Positions 17,764 through 27,154 of a DNA stretch of 64,000 bases are shown here, one piece after another (within the stretch, counting starts at the first letter, position 1; each line of letters starts with the position of its first letter). Position numbers and translations under genes: made by a program. Under the pieces are notes generated by a model that was given only the letters and a program-made list of their open reading frames with translations, did no database searches and was not told the DNA's origin. Source of the stretch: Polyangia bacterium (GTDB lineage: Bacteria; Myxococcota_A; Polyangia; Nannocystales; Nannocystaceae); NCBI GenBank assembly GCA_030430565.1, contig JAUIKS010000016.1, positions 186,001 to 250,000 of the forward strand, given 5' to 3'.

Positions 17764-19517
17764 TCCGCGTCGGCGCTGGCGCCGAGCTCGACGACCCGCT
17801 CGATCACGCCGGTGCGTACGCCCGTCACGCGTACGCGGGCGAGGCCGGCGCCCCGCGTGTACCAACGCGCGTGCGCGCGCCCGCTGGTGCCGCGGCTGCG
17901 CTGGTAGAACGGGGCCGCGAGCTCGCCGTGGGGACCGCGGCCCCAGCCGTCGAGATGCCCGAGCTCGCGGGAGCGCAGCTCGGGTTGCTCGAGGGTCAGG
18001 TCGCCGCGGTCCGGATCGATCACGAGCTCGACGCGCAGCGGCTCGTTCCACGGGCAGCCCTTGGCTGACGCGATCCCGTAGCTGCCCAGGTAGCCGTGGT
18101 TCTCGACGGTCACGTCGACGGCGTGACGCCCGTCGCCGCAGGCGGTCACGCGGAGCTCGGAGATCACGATCGCCGGGGCGAGCGCGGCGGCGCGCAGGAT
18201 GACGCCCGCGTGCGCCTCACAGAGCTCGGCGAGGCCCTCGGGCGGAGGGTTCCACAGCCCGAAGCGCGGGTCGTAGCCGCCGAGCTCGACCGCGCCGAGC
18301 TGCGGGTGCGTGAACGGGCGCCACGCGTGGGCGCAGCGCCCCCCGTTGCGCTCACGATCCCAGCGCGCGAGCGCGTGCAGCTCCTCGCGGGTGAGCGTCT
18401 CGTAGATGTCGACGAAGCGCTCGCGCGCCGCCTGTCGCAGGCGGATCCCGGCCTGCGCGAACAGGTCCCAGAGCTCGACCGCGAAGGTCAGGCAGCCGCG
18501 GACTCGGTAGACGAAGTCGATGAGGTCGCCGTGCAGCGGCTTTTTGGGTACGTAGGTGAATTGCTCGAAGCCGCCGACGGTCGGGTACTGGGTGCGCTGC
18601 TTGGCCCAGCGCTCGACCTCTTGGAAGACCGCGCGATCCTGCGGATCGAGCGTGTGGTCCGGGCGCTCGCTGGGGGGTCGGATGAACACGCCGCCGAAGG
18701 TGTGGAGGTTGAACCAGGCGAAGATCGACGGGTGCGTGACCGCGAACTCGGCGACGGCCCGTGACTCGCGCTCGCTCAGCGCGAACGGGCCCGCGCCCGC
18801 TTGCGTCGGCTCCGGCACCCAGCGCGCCGGGAAGTTGCGGTTGAGGTCGACGCCGCCGCCGTTCATCCCGCTCGCGGACGGGATCGTGCGGCCGTCGAAG
18901 TGCTCGATCACACCCTCGGGGTAGATCTTGTAGAAGGGGCCGGGGTCCTCGATCCGGCGCGGCACCATCAGCCCGGGGAGCTCGCGCGACTCGCAGAATT
19001 CACCCGTCGGATCCTCGACGCGGATCGTGAGCACGCGGCCGTCGCCGTCGAGGTCGCGCGGGATCCAGCGCGCCCGCTGGGACTGGCGACCGAGCGGATC
19101 GCGGGGAACCGAGCGAGCCAGGCTCGCGCCCTTGAGCACCACCTCGGCGCCGTCGGGCGAGAGCCGCGGCATCACGTGCACGTGGATCCGGCGGAGTGCC
19201 TCGCGCAGGTGCGGCGGGAGCCCGTGGGGGCGCGCGTCGGGGTCTGTGTGCAGCGAGAGCACGTCCTCGGCGACCGCGAGCGCGACGTTGCTGCCGCACA
19301 GCTCGACCGCGTGCATGTTCGCGTCGACCCAGATCGCGGGGCGCGGGCGCTCGGGGTCACGGCCGATGGTCAGCAGCCACTGCTCGCGCCCGTCCTCGGT
19401 GGTCGTGAGCGCGCGCATGCGGACGAGGTCAGGGTAGGCCTCGGCCCACGCCCGCAGCTGCGCCGTGATCTGACCGTGATCGAGATACTGCTCGCGAAAG
19501 CTGACCAAGTCCGGCAT
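17757..19517 (-). CDS. M14-family zinc carboxypeptidase
   Basis: A 586-residue protein with the full metallocarboxypeptidase set. The zinc ligands HxxE lie in NMHAVELCG (about 88-96) and the third ligand in FNLHTFGGVF (about 270-279). DLNRNFP supplies the Asn/Arg substrate-binding residues, and the catalytic glutamate is in TFAVELWDL (near 345). No signal peptide is evident. The C-terminal 170 residues form an additional beta-rich domain (ISELRVTACGDGRHAVDVTVENHGYLGSYG) like the C-terminal extension of larger M14 enzymes. It presumably trims C-terminal residues from peptides or cell-wall fragments; specificity is unknown. Confidence 0.88.
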   Translation of the reverse strand: MPDLVSFREQYLDHGQITAQLRAWAEAYPDLVRMRALTTTEDGREQWLLTIGRDPERPRPAIWVDANMHAVELCGSNVALAVAEDVLSLHTDPDARPHGLPPHLREALRRIHVHVMPRLSPDGAEVVLKGASLARSVPRDPLGRQSQRARWIPRDLDGDGRVLTIRVEDPTGEFCESRELPGLMVPRRIEDPGPFYKIYPEGVIEHFDGRTIPSASGMNGGGVDLNRNFPARWVPEPTQAGAGPFALSERESRAVAEFAVTHPSIFAWFNLHTFGGVFIRPPSERPDHTLDPQDRAVFQEVERWAKQRTQYPTVGGFEQFTYVPKKPLHGDLIDFVYRVRGCLTFAVELWDLFAQAGIRLRQAARERFVDIYETLTREELHALARWDRERNGGRCAHAWRPFTHPQLGAVELGGYDPRFGLWNPPPEGLAELCEAHAGVILRAAALAPAIVISELRVTACGDGRHAVDVTVENHGYLGSYGIASAKGCPWNEPLRVELVIDPDRGDLTLEQPELRSRELGHLDGWGRGPHGELAAPFYQRSRGTSGRAHARWYTRGAGLARVRVTGVRTGVIERVVELGASADADQ

Positions 19518-19582
19518 CGCGGGCAGTGTAGCCCGCGAGCCGTTACATGCTCAAAGGGTCATGCTGACCGGCGCGCGCCGGG

Positions 19583-20053
19583 TCACGCGCGCCCGTGCAG
19601 CATGATCAGCGTGCGCGGGCCGTCTTCGAACATCACCGAGATCTTGTTCGTGGCGGCCAGCTCGATCACGACGCCCAAGCCGAACTTGACGTGGTCGATG
19701 AAGTCGTCGGCCGCGAACTCGCCGCGGATCGTGTACTTCTTCGGCTCGGCGCCGGCGGTCTGGAAGGCCGCGACGCGCTCGCTCCAGTCGACCGTCTTCC
19801 TCGACTCGGTCCCGCGCCGTGACTTGCTGGTCTTGCGCTTGGACGTCTTGCGCTTGGTCTTGGTCGACTTGCGCTTCGTCTTGGTGTTCGGGCCCGACTT
19901 GGGCGGCCGGTAGTTGTGTTGTCCGCCGCAGCTCTTGCACTCGGCGCGTTTCGCCGTCTCGCCGTCGGCTTTGAGCGAGACCACGACGTGTATCGTGTCG
20001 AGCCGGCAGCGGGTGCACCATGCATCGATATCGGAGCCAACTTTGTGAGCCAT
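19583..20053 (-). CDS. Zinc-ribbon / Lys-Arg-rich linker protein
   Basis: About 156 residues, starting at MAHKVGSD. The N-terminal half has a four-Cys zinc ribbon (CTRC...CKSC), then a highly basic linker of about 30 residues (repeated TKRK/SKRK units). The C-terminal half reads DFIDHVKFGLGVVIELAATNKISVMFEDGPRTLIM, a small beta-barrel like the Tudor/CarD-type modules that bind nucleic acid or polymerase partners. It could be a nucleic-acid-associated protein. The family is unnamed to me. It lies 65 bp upstream of the carboxypeptidase gene on the same strand. Confidence 0.65.
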   Translation of the reverse strand: MAHKVGSDIDAWCTRCRLDTIHVVVSLKADGETAKRAECKSCGGQHNYRPPKSGPNTKTKRKSTKTKRKTSKRKTSKSRRGTESRKTVDWSERVAAFQTAGAEPKKYTIRGEFAADDFIDHVKFGLGVVIELAATNKISVMFEDGPRTLIMLHGRA

Positions 20054-20285
20054 GAGGTGCCTGGGGCGCGAACATAATGCAGCGCCCAAAAACCTGCAAA
20101 CGCGGGTCCAAGGTTGGTTGACGAAACCCTGCTCGCCCGCGATTTCTGTGGATTCGCGGACGTGCGCGCGCTTCGAGCGGCATCCCGCGCGTCAGCGCGA
20201 ACACGGATTCGGGGACGCGCTGACCGCGATGCTTGGCCGCTGTCGACTTCGCGCGGCGGTGCGGGGTTGTGGTATCCCCGGAGAC

Positions 20286-20849
20286 GTGCTGCGCCCTGGA
20301 CGACTCGGAGCTCGTGAAGCGCCGACGCGTGGTCGCGGTCATGCGCGGACGCTGGCCCTGATCCTGAGCTCGGCGCTCGGCGTGGCGGCGAGCTGCGGCG
20401 ATGACAGCTCGAGCGAGACGGACGCGCCGGATCCGACGACGGGCGCGGCGGACAACCCGGATCCGCACGTCACGCTCGAGGCGGAGGTCGACGTGTTCGA
20501 ACTGTGCGGGGCGATCGGCTCACAGCATCTCTCGCTGCGCGCGACCCGGATCAACTGCGAGCAGGATCCGCCGCCGCCGTGCACCCTGCCGAAGGACCCC
20601 TACGAGACCGCGTTCGGCGACACGCGCGACTGCGAGAAGCCGACGCAGACCTCGACCAAGATGTACCTCGATCTCGAGCAGTCCGGCCGCTACTTGATCG
20701 AGGTCGTGACGATCACCGAGAGCGGTGAGGTCAGCGCGTGCTACGGGCAAGGCGGCGGGGTCGAGACGCTGATCACCTCAGCGCAGCTCGAGGCGCGCGA
20801 GACCGTCGAGATCTCGAGCCTCGGCGGCGGTCCGTGCCCCAGCCCGTAG
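20286..20849 (+). CDS. Hypothetical lipoprotein
   Basis: The likely start is GTG 20286; the longer frame from 20052 overlaps the divergent zinc-ribbon gene and is Arg-rich. The signal sequence ends in ALGVAASC, and a short acidic Ser/Thr spacer follows (SSSETDAPDPTTGAAD). The mature domain of about 120 residues contains six cysteines and beta-type segments (MYLDLEQSGRYLIEVVTIT), reminiscent of small pre-peptidase-like domains. The last 72 bp overlap the 3' end of the convergent ferritin-like gene. Confidence 0.6.
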   Translation: MLRPGRLGAREAPTRGRGHARTLALILSSALGVAASCGDDSSSETDAPDPTTGAADNPDPHVTLEAEVDVFELCGAIGSQHLSLRATRINCEQDPPPPCTLPKDPYETAFGDTRDCEKPTQTSTKMYLDLEQSGRYLIEVVTITESGEVSACYGQGGGVETLITSAQLEARETVEISSLGGGPCPSP

Positions 20850-21881
20850 CTCATCGACCGCAGCGGTGAGCCGCTCCGCGAGCGACTCGGCGACGGCGGC
20901 GAGCGCGTCGGGGGAGGGGAGGCCGAGCGCGGCGGGGAACCGTCGCGCCTGCGCGCGCGCGAGCTCGGGGAGCCGGGTGAGCGTGGCGACGAGGGCGTGC
21001 TCGACCTGCGCGCGCGCCTCGGCGGGCAGCCGCGGGTGGAACCAGGCCGCGAGTGACCACGCGAGCTCGGCGTGCTCGAGCTCATCGCGGGCGAGTCGAG
21101 CGTGGAGCTGGCGCAGCGCGTCGGTCTCGGCCCGCCGCGCGCTCCAGCCGGCCAGCAGCGCGGCCCAGGTCTCGTGCACGCAGCCCTCGACCGCGTTGTG
21201 CAGCGCCGCCGATCGAAGATCGTCGGCGTGCGGCCGCTGCTCAGGGCGCGTGATCGAGGCTCCCGCGGCGCGGGCCAGCGATCCCACGAGGCGCGCGTGG
21301 ACGCGCTCGTCCTCGGCCGCCGCGAGGCAGCGCGCGCGCAGCTCGGGCGGCGCGCCCCATGACTCGAGCTGCTCGGCGAGCTGCTCAAAGGCGATGACCG
21401 ACGCGGCCTCGAGGTGGGCGCACCCGGCGAGATGGTCGGCGAGCGAGCAAGAATTCTCGGCGAGCTCAACGTGCCCGAGCGGACGCCGGCCGCCGATGCA
21501 CTCCGGGACCCCGCGACCCGCGCACTGTACGGTGCCAACCTCCACGGAGTTCCCGTCGGTGTCGGTGCCGCTGCCGCTGCTGTCGTCTGTTGTGGACGTC
21601 TCCTCGCCGTTCGACTCGAGGAACTCGGGGTGGAAGCTCAGCGAGCACGAGTCGAACTTCTTGATCGACATGTAGGTGTAGTCGGCCCGGAGCACGTCGG
21701 TGCAGACCATCTCGCACTGCTCGGGGCTCGGGTTCTCGGTGATCTCACCGGCGAGTGACTGGGGCACCCCCCGCGTGACCTCGAAGTCCTCCGCGTTGGG
21801 GCAGCTGAACAGACAGCCCGCGTCGGCGTGGAGAAACGCGGTGAGCGTCGTGAGAATTAGGATCTTGACCCGGGTCTCCAT
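20778..21881 (-). CDS. Exported protein with Cys-rich N-domain and ferritin-like domain
   Basis: About 367 residues from METRVKIL. A signal sequence (ILTTLTAFLHADAGC) is followed by a Cys-containing domain (CPNAEDF..., residues 25-75), a Ser/Thr/Asp spacer (TSTTDDSSGSGTDTDG), and then a helical domain with the four-helix ferritin-like pattern: EAASVIAFEQLAEQL, AEDERVHARL, HETWAALLAG and RDELEHAELAW. These supply the paired Glu and ExxH ligands expected of a di-iron centre. Comparable myxobacterial proteins are annotated as ferritin-like. Iron binding is inferred from ligand spacing only. Confidence 0.72.
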   Translation of the reverse strand: METRVKILILTTLTAFLHADAGCLFSCPNAEDFEVTRGVPQSLAGEITENPSPEQCEMVCTDVLRADYTYMSIKKFDSCSLSFHPEFLESNGEETSTTDDSSGSGTDTDGNSVEVGTVQCAGRGVPECIGGRRPLGHVELAENSCSLADHLAGCAHLEAASVIAFEQLAEQLESWGAPPELRARCLAAAEDERVHARLVGSLARAAGASITRPEQRPHADDLRSAALHNAVEGCVHETWAALLAGWSARRAETDALRQLHARLARDELEHAELAWSLAAWFHPRLPAEARAQVEHALVATLTRLPELARAQARRFPAALGLPSPDALAAVAESLAERLTAAVDELRAGARTAAEARDLDGLARLELR

Positions 21882-22063
21882 TCTTCGTCCCTCGCTTCGC
21901 TGCTCGGGCTCGGCGCGTGGCGGCCGACGCCCTACGAGCTGTACGATAGGCCAGTTTGAGCGGCGCGTTGGAGCCTTGACGAGGCCCCGCGCGCTCGCGC
22001 GCCGGCCGACGGGCCCGTGAGATCTCGACAAGCGCGGCGCCGTTGATTAGCGTGGCACGGCCC

Positions 22064-24709
22064 ATGAGCTACGACTTTCAGGCGATCGAGACGCGCTGGC
22101 AACAGTATTGGGATCAGCATCAAACCTTCCGGGTCGAGATCGACCGGAGCAAGCCTAAGTTCTACGTGCTGGACATGTTCCCGTACCCCTCGGGGAGCGG
22201 GCTGCACGTCGGGCACCCCGAGGGCTACACCGCGACGGACATCCTCGCGCGCTACCGGTTGATGCGCGGCTACAACGTCCTGCACCCGATGGGCTGGGAC
22301 GCCTTCGGTCTGCCGGCCGAGCGCTACGCGATGAAGACCGGCACCCACCCGGCCGTGCGGACGGCGGAGTGCGTCGGCAACTTCCGTCGGCAGATGAAGC
22401 GGCTCGGCTTCGCCTACGACTGGGCGCGCGAGATCGACACGACCAGCCCGTCCTACTACCGCTGGACGCAGTGGATCTTCCTCAAGATCTGGGGCTCGTA
22501 CTTCGACAGCGAGACCCAGACGGCGCGCCCGATCGCGGAGCTGCCGATCCCCGCCGAGGTCGAGCTCGCCGGGGCCGAGGCGGTCCGTCGGTACCGCGAC
22601 GATCGCCGGCTGGCGTACCTCCACGACGCGCCCGTCAATTGGTGCCCCGAGCTGCGCGTGGTGCTGGCCAACGAGGAGGTCGCCGAGCACGTCGAGGCCG
22701 GGCGCACGGTGGTGCGCAAGCCGATGCGCCAGTGGATGCTGCGGATCACGGCCTACGCCGAGCGGCTGCTCGCGGACCTCGAGCAGGTCGAGTGGCCCAA
22801 CAGCACGCTGACCAAGCAGCGCAACTGGATCGGGCGCTCCGAGGGCGCCGAGGTCCTGTTCCGGGTCGACGGGCTCGGGCGAGAGGAGGGCGCGCTGCGG
22901 GTCTTCACGACCCGGCCCGACACCCTGTTCGGCGCGACCTATATGGTGATGGCGCCCGAGCACCCGCTGGTCTCGAAGATCGCGACCGACGATCGCCGCG
23001 CGGCGGTCGAGGCCTACGTGCAGAAGACCGCGCTGCGCAGCGAGCGTGACCGGCAGGCCGGCGCCGACGGCGAGAAGACCGGAGAATTCACCGGCGCCTA
23101 CGCCGTCAACCCCGTCAACGGCGAGAAGATCCCGATCTGGATCAGCGACTACGTGCTGATGGGCTACGGCACCGGCGCGATCATGGCGGTCCCGGGGCAC
23201 GACACCCGCGACCACGCGTTCGCCAGCGCCATGGGCCTGCCGATCGTCGAGGTCGTCGCGGGCGCCGAGGCCGGGGTGCAGGAGGAGGCCTTCGTCGGCG
23301 AGGGCAAGGCGGTCAATTCGAGCTTCCTCGACGGCCTCGAGACGGAGGCGGCCAAGCAGAAGATCATCGCGTGGCTCGAGCAGCGCGAGCTCGGCGAGCG
23401 CAAGGTCAACTTTAAGCTGCGCGACTGGCTGTTCTCGCGGCAGCGCTACTGGGGCGAGCCGTTCCCGCTGATCCATCGACCCGACGGCGAGGTCGTCGCG
23501 GTCCCGGAGTCCGAGCTCCCGGTGACGCTGCCGGAGGTCGACGACTTCAACCCCAGCGAGTCGGGCGATCCCCCGCTGGCCAAGGCGACGGCGTGGCGCG
23601 AGCTGCCCGACGGCTCGCTGCGCGAGGTCAACACGATGCCGCAGTGGGCGGGCAGCTGCTGGTACTACCTGCGCTACCTCGACCCGACCAACGACCGCGC
23701 CGCGTTCTCGCGCGAGGCCGCTGACTACTGGCTGCCGGTCGATCTCTACATCGGTGGCGACGAGCACGCCGTGCTGCATCTTTTGTACGCGAGGTTTTGG
23801 CACAAGGTGCTGTTCGATCTCGGCTACGTCGGCACGCCCGAGCCGTTCCGCAAGCTCGTGCACCAGGGGCTGATCCTCGGGGCGACGTACGTGCCCCGGG
23901 ACAAGCGCCGCAACACCGACGGCGAGACCGTGTTCTTCATGCCCGGCGAGGTCGAGGACCAAGACGGGCAGTGGGTCGTGGCCAAGACCGGCGAGGCGGT
24001 CGACGAGCAGTGGGACAAGATGTCGAAGTCCCGGGGGAACGTCGTCAACCCCGACGACGTGGTCGAGCGCTACGGGGCCGACACGCTGCGGCTCTACGAG
24101 ATGTTCATGGGTCCGCTCGAGCACAGCGCCCCGTGGCAGCCCGAGGGCGTCGGCGGCTGCTACAAGTTCCTCAAGCGCGTCTACGCCCTGATCTTCGCCC
24201 CAGAAGGCGGCGTGCGGCCGGACGCGGTCGACGGCGAAGGGACCGCCCGGCAGCGAAAACTGTTGCACAGGACGATTTTCGAGGTCTCAGAGCGCATCGA
24301 GCGCATGCAGTTCAACACCGCGATCAGCTCGATGATGGTGTTCTCGCGGGACCTGCTGCGCAACGACGAGCCGCCGCCCAAGGGCGCATTACGGCGTTTT
24401 GCCCTGCTCTTGGCCCCGTTCGCGCCGCACCTCGCGGAGGAGATCTGGGCCGCGCTCGGCGGCGAGAAGACGATCGCGCGCGAGCCGTGGCCCGAGGCCG
24501 ACGAGAGCTTGCTCGTCGAGGAGACCTGGACCTGCGTGGTCCAGATCCGCGGGAAACGCCGTGCTGAGTTGGCGGTGCCGGCGAACGCCTCGAAGGACGA
24601 GGTCATCGCGCTGGTCATGGCAGATACAACAGTCCAGAAGCATGTCGCTGGCCGCGAGCCTCGGCGCGTGATCTACGTGCCGAATCGGCTCGTGAACATT
24701 GTTGTGTAG
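22064..24709 (+). CDS. leuS: Leucyl-tRNA synthetase
   Basis: An 881-residue class I synthetase charging tRNA-Leu. The HIGH-type motif is in GLHVGHPEGYTATD (about 45-58), the CP1 editing domain in the middle (TTRPDTLFGATYMV and GTGAIMAVPGHDTRDH, a signature of editing LeuRS), the Leu-specific segment MPQWAGSCWYYLRY, and the KMSKS loop in WDKMSKSRGNVVNP near 655. The C-terminal anticodon/tRNA-binding domain is intact (ending RRVIYVPNRLVNIVV). Start ATG 22064 (MSYDFQAIE) is standard for the family; the ATT/ATG positions upstream are not needed. Confidence 0.97.
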   Translation: MSYDFQAIETRWQQYWDQHQTFRVEIDRSKPKFYVLDMFPYPSGSGLHVGHPEGYTATDILARYRLMRGYNVLHPMGWDAFGLPAERYAMKTGTHPAVRTAECVGNFRRQMKRLGFAYDWAREIDTTSPSYYRWTQWIFLKIWGSYFDSETQTARPIAELPIPAEVELAGAEAVRRYRDDRRLAYLHDAPVNWCPELRVVLANEEVAEHVEAGRTVVRKPMRQWMLRITAYAERLLADLEQVEWPNSTLTKQRNWIGRSEGAEVLFRVDGLGREEGALRVFTTRPDTLFGATYMVMAPEHPLVSKIATDDRRAAVEAYVQKTALRSERDRQAGADGEKTGEFTGAYAVNPVNGEKIPIWISDYVLMGYGTGAIMAVPGHDTRDHAFASAMGLPIVEVVAGAEAGVQEEAFVGEGKAVNSSFLDGLETEAAKQKIIAWLEQRELGERKVNFKLRDWLFSRQRYWGEPFPLIHRPDGEVVAVPESELPVTLPEVDDFNPSESGDPPLAKATAWRELPDGSLREVNTMPQWAGSCWYYLRYLDPTNDRAAFSREAADYWLPVDLYIGGDEHAVLHLLYARFWHKVLFDLGYVGTPEPFRKLVHQGLILGATYVPRDKRRNTDGETVFFMPGEVEDQDGQWVVAKTGEAVDEQWDKMSKSRGNVVNPDDVVERYGADTLRLYEMFMGPLEHSAPWQPEGVGGCYKFLKRVYALIFAPEGGVRPDAVDGEGTARQRKLLHRTIFEVSERIERMQFNTAISSMMVFSRDLLRNDEPPPKGALRRFALLLAPFAPHLAEEIWAALGGEKTIAREPWPEADESLLVEETWTCVVQIRGKRRAELAVPANASKDEVIALVMADTTVQKHVAGREPRRVIYVPNRLVNIVV

Positions 24710-24725
24710 TCATTCACTCCGGTTC

Positions 24726-24764
24726 GAGTTCTTCAGACGTTCTTAAAAAGCTTCTGAAGAACTC
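24726..24764 (+). terminator. First hairpin downstream of leuS
   Basis: A perfect 11-bp inverted repeat GAGTTCTTCAG / CTGAAGAACTC with a 17-nt loop, 17 bases after the leuS stop. AT-rich for this genome and without a T-run. Confidence 0.45.
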
Positions 24765-24799
24765 CCGGAGCGCTGAGTTAGTTGAGTGAGCATGCTCTC

Positions 24800-24830
24800 G
24801 GTTTCTGACGGCGAAACGCCGTCAGAAACC
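24800..24830 (+). terminator. Second, stronger hairpin downstream of leuS
   Basis: A perfect 14-bp stem (GGTTTCTGACGGCG / CGCCGTCAGAAACC) closed by an AAA loop, lying between leuS and the VWA lipoprotein gene. It lacks a terminal T-tract, so it may be an mRNA 3' stabiliser or a protein-binding palindrome as well as a terminator. Confidence 0.55.
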
Positions 24831-24942
24831 CGGCTCGTCGATCACGCGGAGCTTCAAAAACCGGACACGGTACGCCATATTGAGGCTCGGCCGACCGGTG
24901 CGTGACATTCGATCGATCGGGCTGCGCGAAGGATTGTTGAAC

Positions 24943-26484
24943 ATGCGAAAGAACTACCTGTCACTTCCGATGCTTGCGCTGGGGCTTGGGGGGCTCTTGC
25001 TCGTGGGATGTAGCGGTGACGACGGCGGCGGCACCGATGTCACCGACTCGAACGCCAACTCGACGCCATCGGGCAGCGGCATCACGATCACCTCGACCTC
25101 GGGATCCACGGGCGGCGCGTCGATCAACCCGAGCACGACCGGCGGCGGGATGAAGTTCGACATGGGCGACGGCGGCACCGGGCCCATCGGCCCCGGCTGC
25201 GGCGGTGACTCGGAGTGCAACCAGGTCGACGTGCTGTTCGTGATCGACAACTCCGGGACCATGGGCGAGGAGCAGATCAACCTCGCCATGAACTTCCCGG
25301 GGCTGATCCAGAAGCTCCAGGATCTCGAGGACACCAACGGCGAGAAGATCAACCCGGACGTCAACATCATGGTGACGACCACGGACTTCGGTCACCCGTT
25401 GTGTGACCCCTTCGAGAAGCCTGACTACACGCCGGCCAAGGGCTCGCCGATCACCACGCCGTGCACCGAGCGGCTCGAGCGCTTCACCGGCCTGACGCAG
25501 CCGCCGACCGTGATCCCGGAGGCCTGCACCAACTTCTGCACCAACCCGATCGCGCCGAGCGATCCCTACATCCACTTCAACATCTCCGGCACCAACGTCC
25601 CGGGTGATGACCTCGGCATGGCGCTGAGCTGCATCGGCCCCCAGGGCATCGACGGCTGCGGCATGGAGGCGCCGCTCGAGTCGATGCTGCAGGCGCTCAA
25701 CCCGAGCAAGCCGTGGAACGACGGCACCGACGGCGCGTTCCTGCGTAACGGCGCGCTGCTGGCCCTGGTGCTCGTGACCGACGAGGCTGACTGCTCGGTC
25801 AAGGCGCCCGACGGCTACGACTACTTCGATCCGTCGAAGGGCGACGACCCCTCGGTCAATCAGTTCTGGGCGACGAACCCCGACAACCAGAACAAAGAGC
25901 CGACCAGCGCGGTCTGCTGGCTCGCGGGCGTCAACTGCACCGACGCCAACCTCGACGGCGAGTACGAGTCCTGCATCGGTGAGGACAACGGCGTCCTCCA
26001 CGACAAGACGCGCTACATCGACTACATCAAGAACGTCCTGATCCAGCAGCAGAACAAGGATGTCGTCATGCTCGGCATCCTCGGCGTCCCGCTGGTCACG
26101 GCCTACAACCCCGATCCGCCCTACGAGCCGATCGCGGGCGGCGTTAAGGATCTCACCTACCGCGACTGGATCGACGGCGCCTACCCGGCCGGCGACATCC
26201 TGCCGGGCGATGCCGACAACGCCGCCAAGAAGCAGTTCCTGTTCGGCGTCGGTCCGGGCTGCACCGGCGAGGACGGGCAGGGCGGCTTCACCGGCCAGGC
26301 GATCCCGCCGGTCCGCGTGAAGGAGGTCTGCGAGAGCCTCAACGTCGCGGACAACCCCGACACGCCGGGCTTCGACGAGACGCAGATCCGCTGCTGCATC
26401 GAGTCGATCTGCAGCACCGACTTCAGCCCGGCGATCGACTGCCTGGCGGGTCTGCTGACCAGCACGCTGCCGCCGGTCGGCTAG
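24943..26484 (+). CDS. VWA-domain lipoprotein
   Basis: A 513-residue lipoprotein starting at MRKNYLSLP, with gaagga about 9 bp upstream as ribosome site. Lipobox LLLVGC is near residue 22, followed by a Ser/Thr/Gly spacer to about residue 88. The VWA domain starts at DVLFVIDNSGTMGEEQ (about 103), carrying the MIDAS-type DxSxT motif, and runs through LLALVLVTDEADCS. The C-terminal half has paired cysteines and acidic loops. It is likely an outer-membrane-anchored, metal-dependent adhesion or scaffold protein. Similar VWA lipoproteins are numerous in Myxococcota. Confidence 0.82.
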   Translation: MRKNYLSLPMLALGLGGLLLVGCSGDDGGGTDVTDSNANSTPSGSGITITSTSGSTGGASINPSTTGGGMKFDMGDGGTGPIGPGCGGDSECNQVDVLFVIDNSGTMGEEQINLAMNFPGLIQKLQDLEDTNGEKINPDVNIMVTTTDFGHPLCDPFEKPDYTPAKGSPITTPCTERLERFTGLTQPPTVIPEACTNFCTNPIAPSDPYIHFNISGTNVPGDDLGMALSCIGPQGIDGCGMEAPLESMLQALNPSKPWNDGTDGAFLRNGALLALVLVTDEADCSVKAPDGYDYFDPSKGDDPSVNQFWATNPDNQNKEPTSAVCWLAGVNCTDANLDGEYESCIGEDNGVLHDKTRYIDYIKNVLIQQQNKDVVMLGILGVPLVTAYNPDPPYEPIAGGVKDLTYRDWIDGAYPAGDILPGDADNAAKKQFLFGVGPGCTGEDGQGGFTGQAIPPVRVKEVCESLNVADNPDTPGFDETQIRCCIESICSTDFSPAIDCLAGLLTSTLPPVG

Positions 26485-26544
26485 GAGCGGCGGGCGCGAC
26501 TCGGCCCGCCTCCATGGGCGGGCCGACTCGGCGCGGCGAGAAAG

Positions 26545-26576
26545 AAAACGGGCGAGGCCGCGGCCTCGCCCGTTTT
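26545..26576. terminator. Bidirectional terminator
   Basis: A 16-bp perfect inverted repeat with no spacer: AAAACGGGCGAGGCCG followed by its complement ending CCCGTTTT. The A-run on one side and T-run on the other make it a textbook factor-independent terminator in both directions. It sits between the convergent VWA lipoprotein and winged-helix genes. Confidence 0.9.
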
Positions 26577-26602
26577 GTAATTTCCGCCGGCGTGCCGCCG
26601 AC

Positions 26603-27154
26603 TCAGTGCCGGTCTTGCTTGCGCAAGTAGCTCGAGCCGTGGCGTGTGATCTTGATCTTGCGCTTCGCGCCGCTGCCCTCGACGTGGACAAAGGCCTTCG
26701 CCCGCAGGCCTCGAAGGATCAGCCGGACCTGCTCGGAGGTCAGCTTGGTGACGTGAATCAGATCGTTCTCGCGACGCCCGGACTTCTGCTTGGCGAGCGC
26801 CTTCAGCACGCGGATGTCACCGCCGGGGACGTCCGCGCGACGGCGAATGACGGCGGGGCCGGTGTCGACGCTGGGCGCGATCGGGTTGCCCTCCTCGTCG
26901 AAGGTCACGGCGTCGTCGTCGTCGGCGTCGGACGCGACCTGCTTGCCGTTGGTGCGCGGGCGCTCGAGCGCCATGTCGATCAGCTCCTGCACCATGAACA
27001 GGTCCAGCGCCGGAGCCATCTGCGGGTTCTGCCGCGCCGCGTCGACGATCTCGCCGAGGGTCGCGCTGTCGGGTAACGCCCGGAGGACGTCTTTCATGAT
27101 CTTACGCAGGGAGTCATCCCACGCGCCGTGAACCTGTCCATCCGCTTCATTCAC
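26603..27154 (-). CDS. Winged-helix DNA-binding protein (hypothetical)
   Basis: About 183 residues from GTG 27154 (VNEADGQVHG); the longer frame adds an implausible leader. The N-terminal half is helical (DSLRKIMKDVLRALPDSATLGEIVDAARQNP). A short acidic linker (SDADDDDAVTFDEEG) follows. The C-terminal half reads IRVLKALAKQKSGRRENDLIHVTKLTSEQVRLILRGL... then FVHVEGSGAKRKIKITRHGSSYL, the helix-turn-helix plus wing pattern of a winged-helix domain. A regulatory role is inferred; targets are unknown. Confidence 0.65.
   Translation of the reverse strand: MNEADGQVHGAWDDSLRKIMKDVLRALPDSATLGEIVDAARQNPQMAPALDLFMVQELIDMALERPRTNGKQVASDADDDDAVTFDEEGNPIAPSVDTGPAVIRRRADVPGGDIRVLKALAKQKSGRRENDLIHVTKLTSEQVRLILRGLRAKAFVHVEGSGAKRKIKITRHGSSYLRKQDRH

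Noticed and set aside
21932..24268. 778-codon open frame antisense to leuS
   Set aside because: Same GC-driven shadow effect; leuS has all synthetase motifs.
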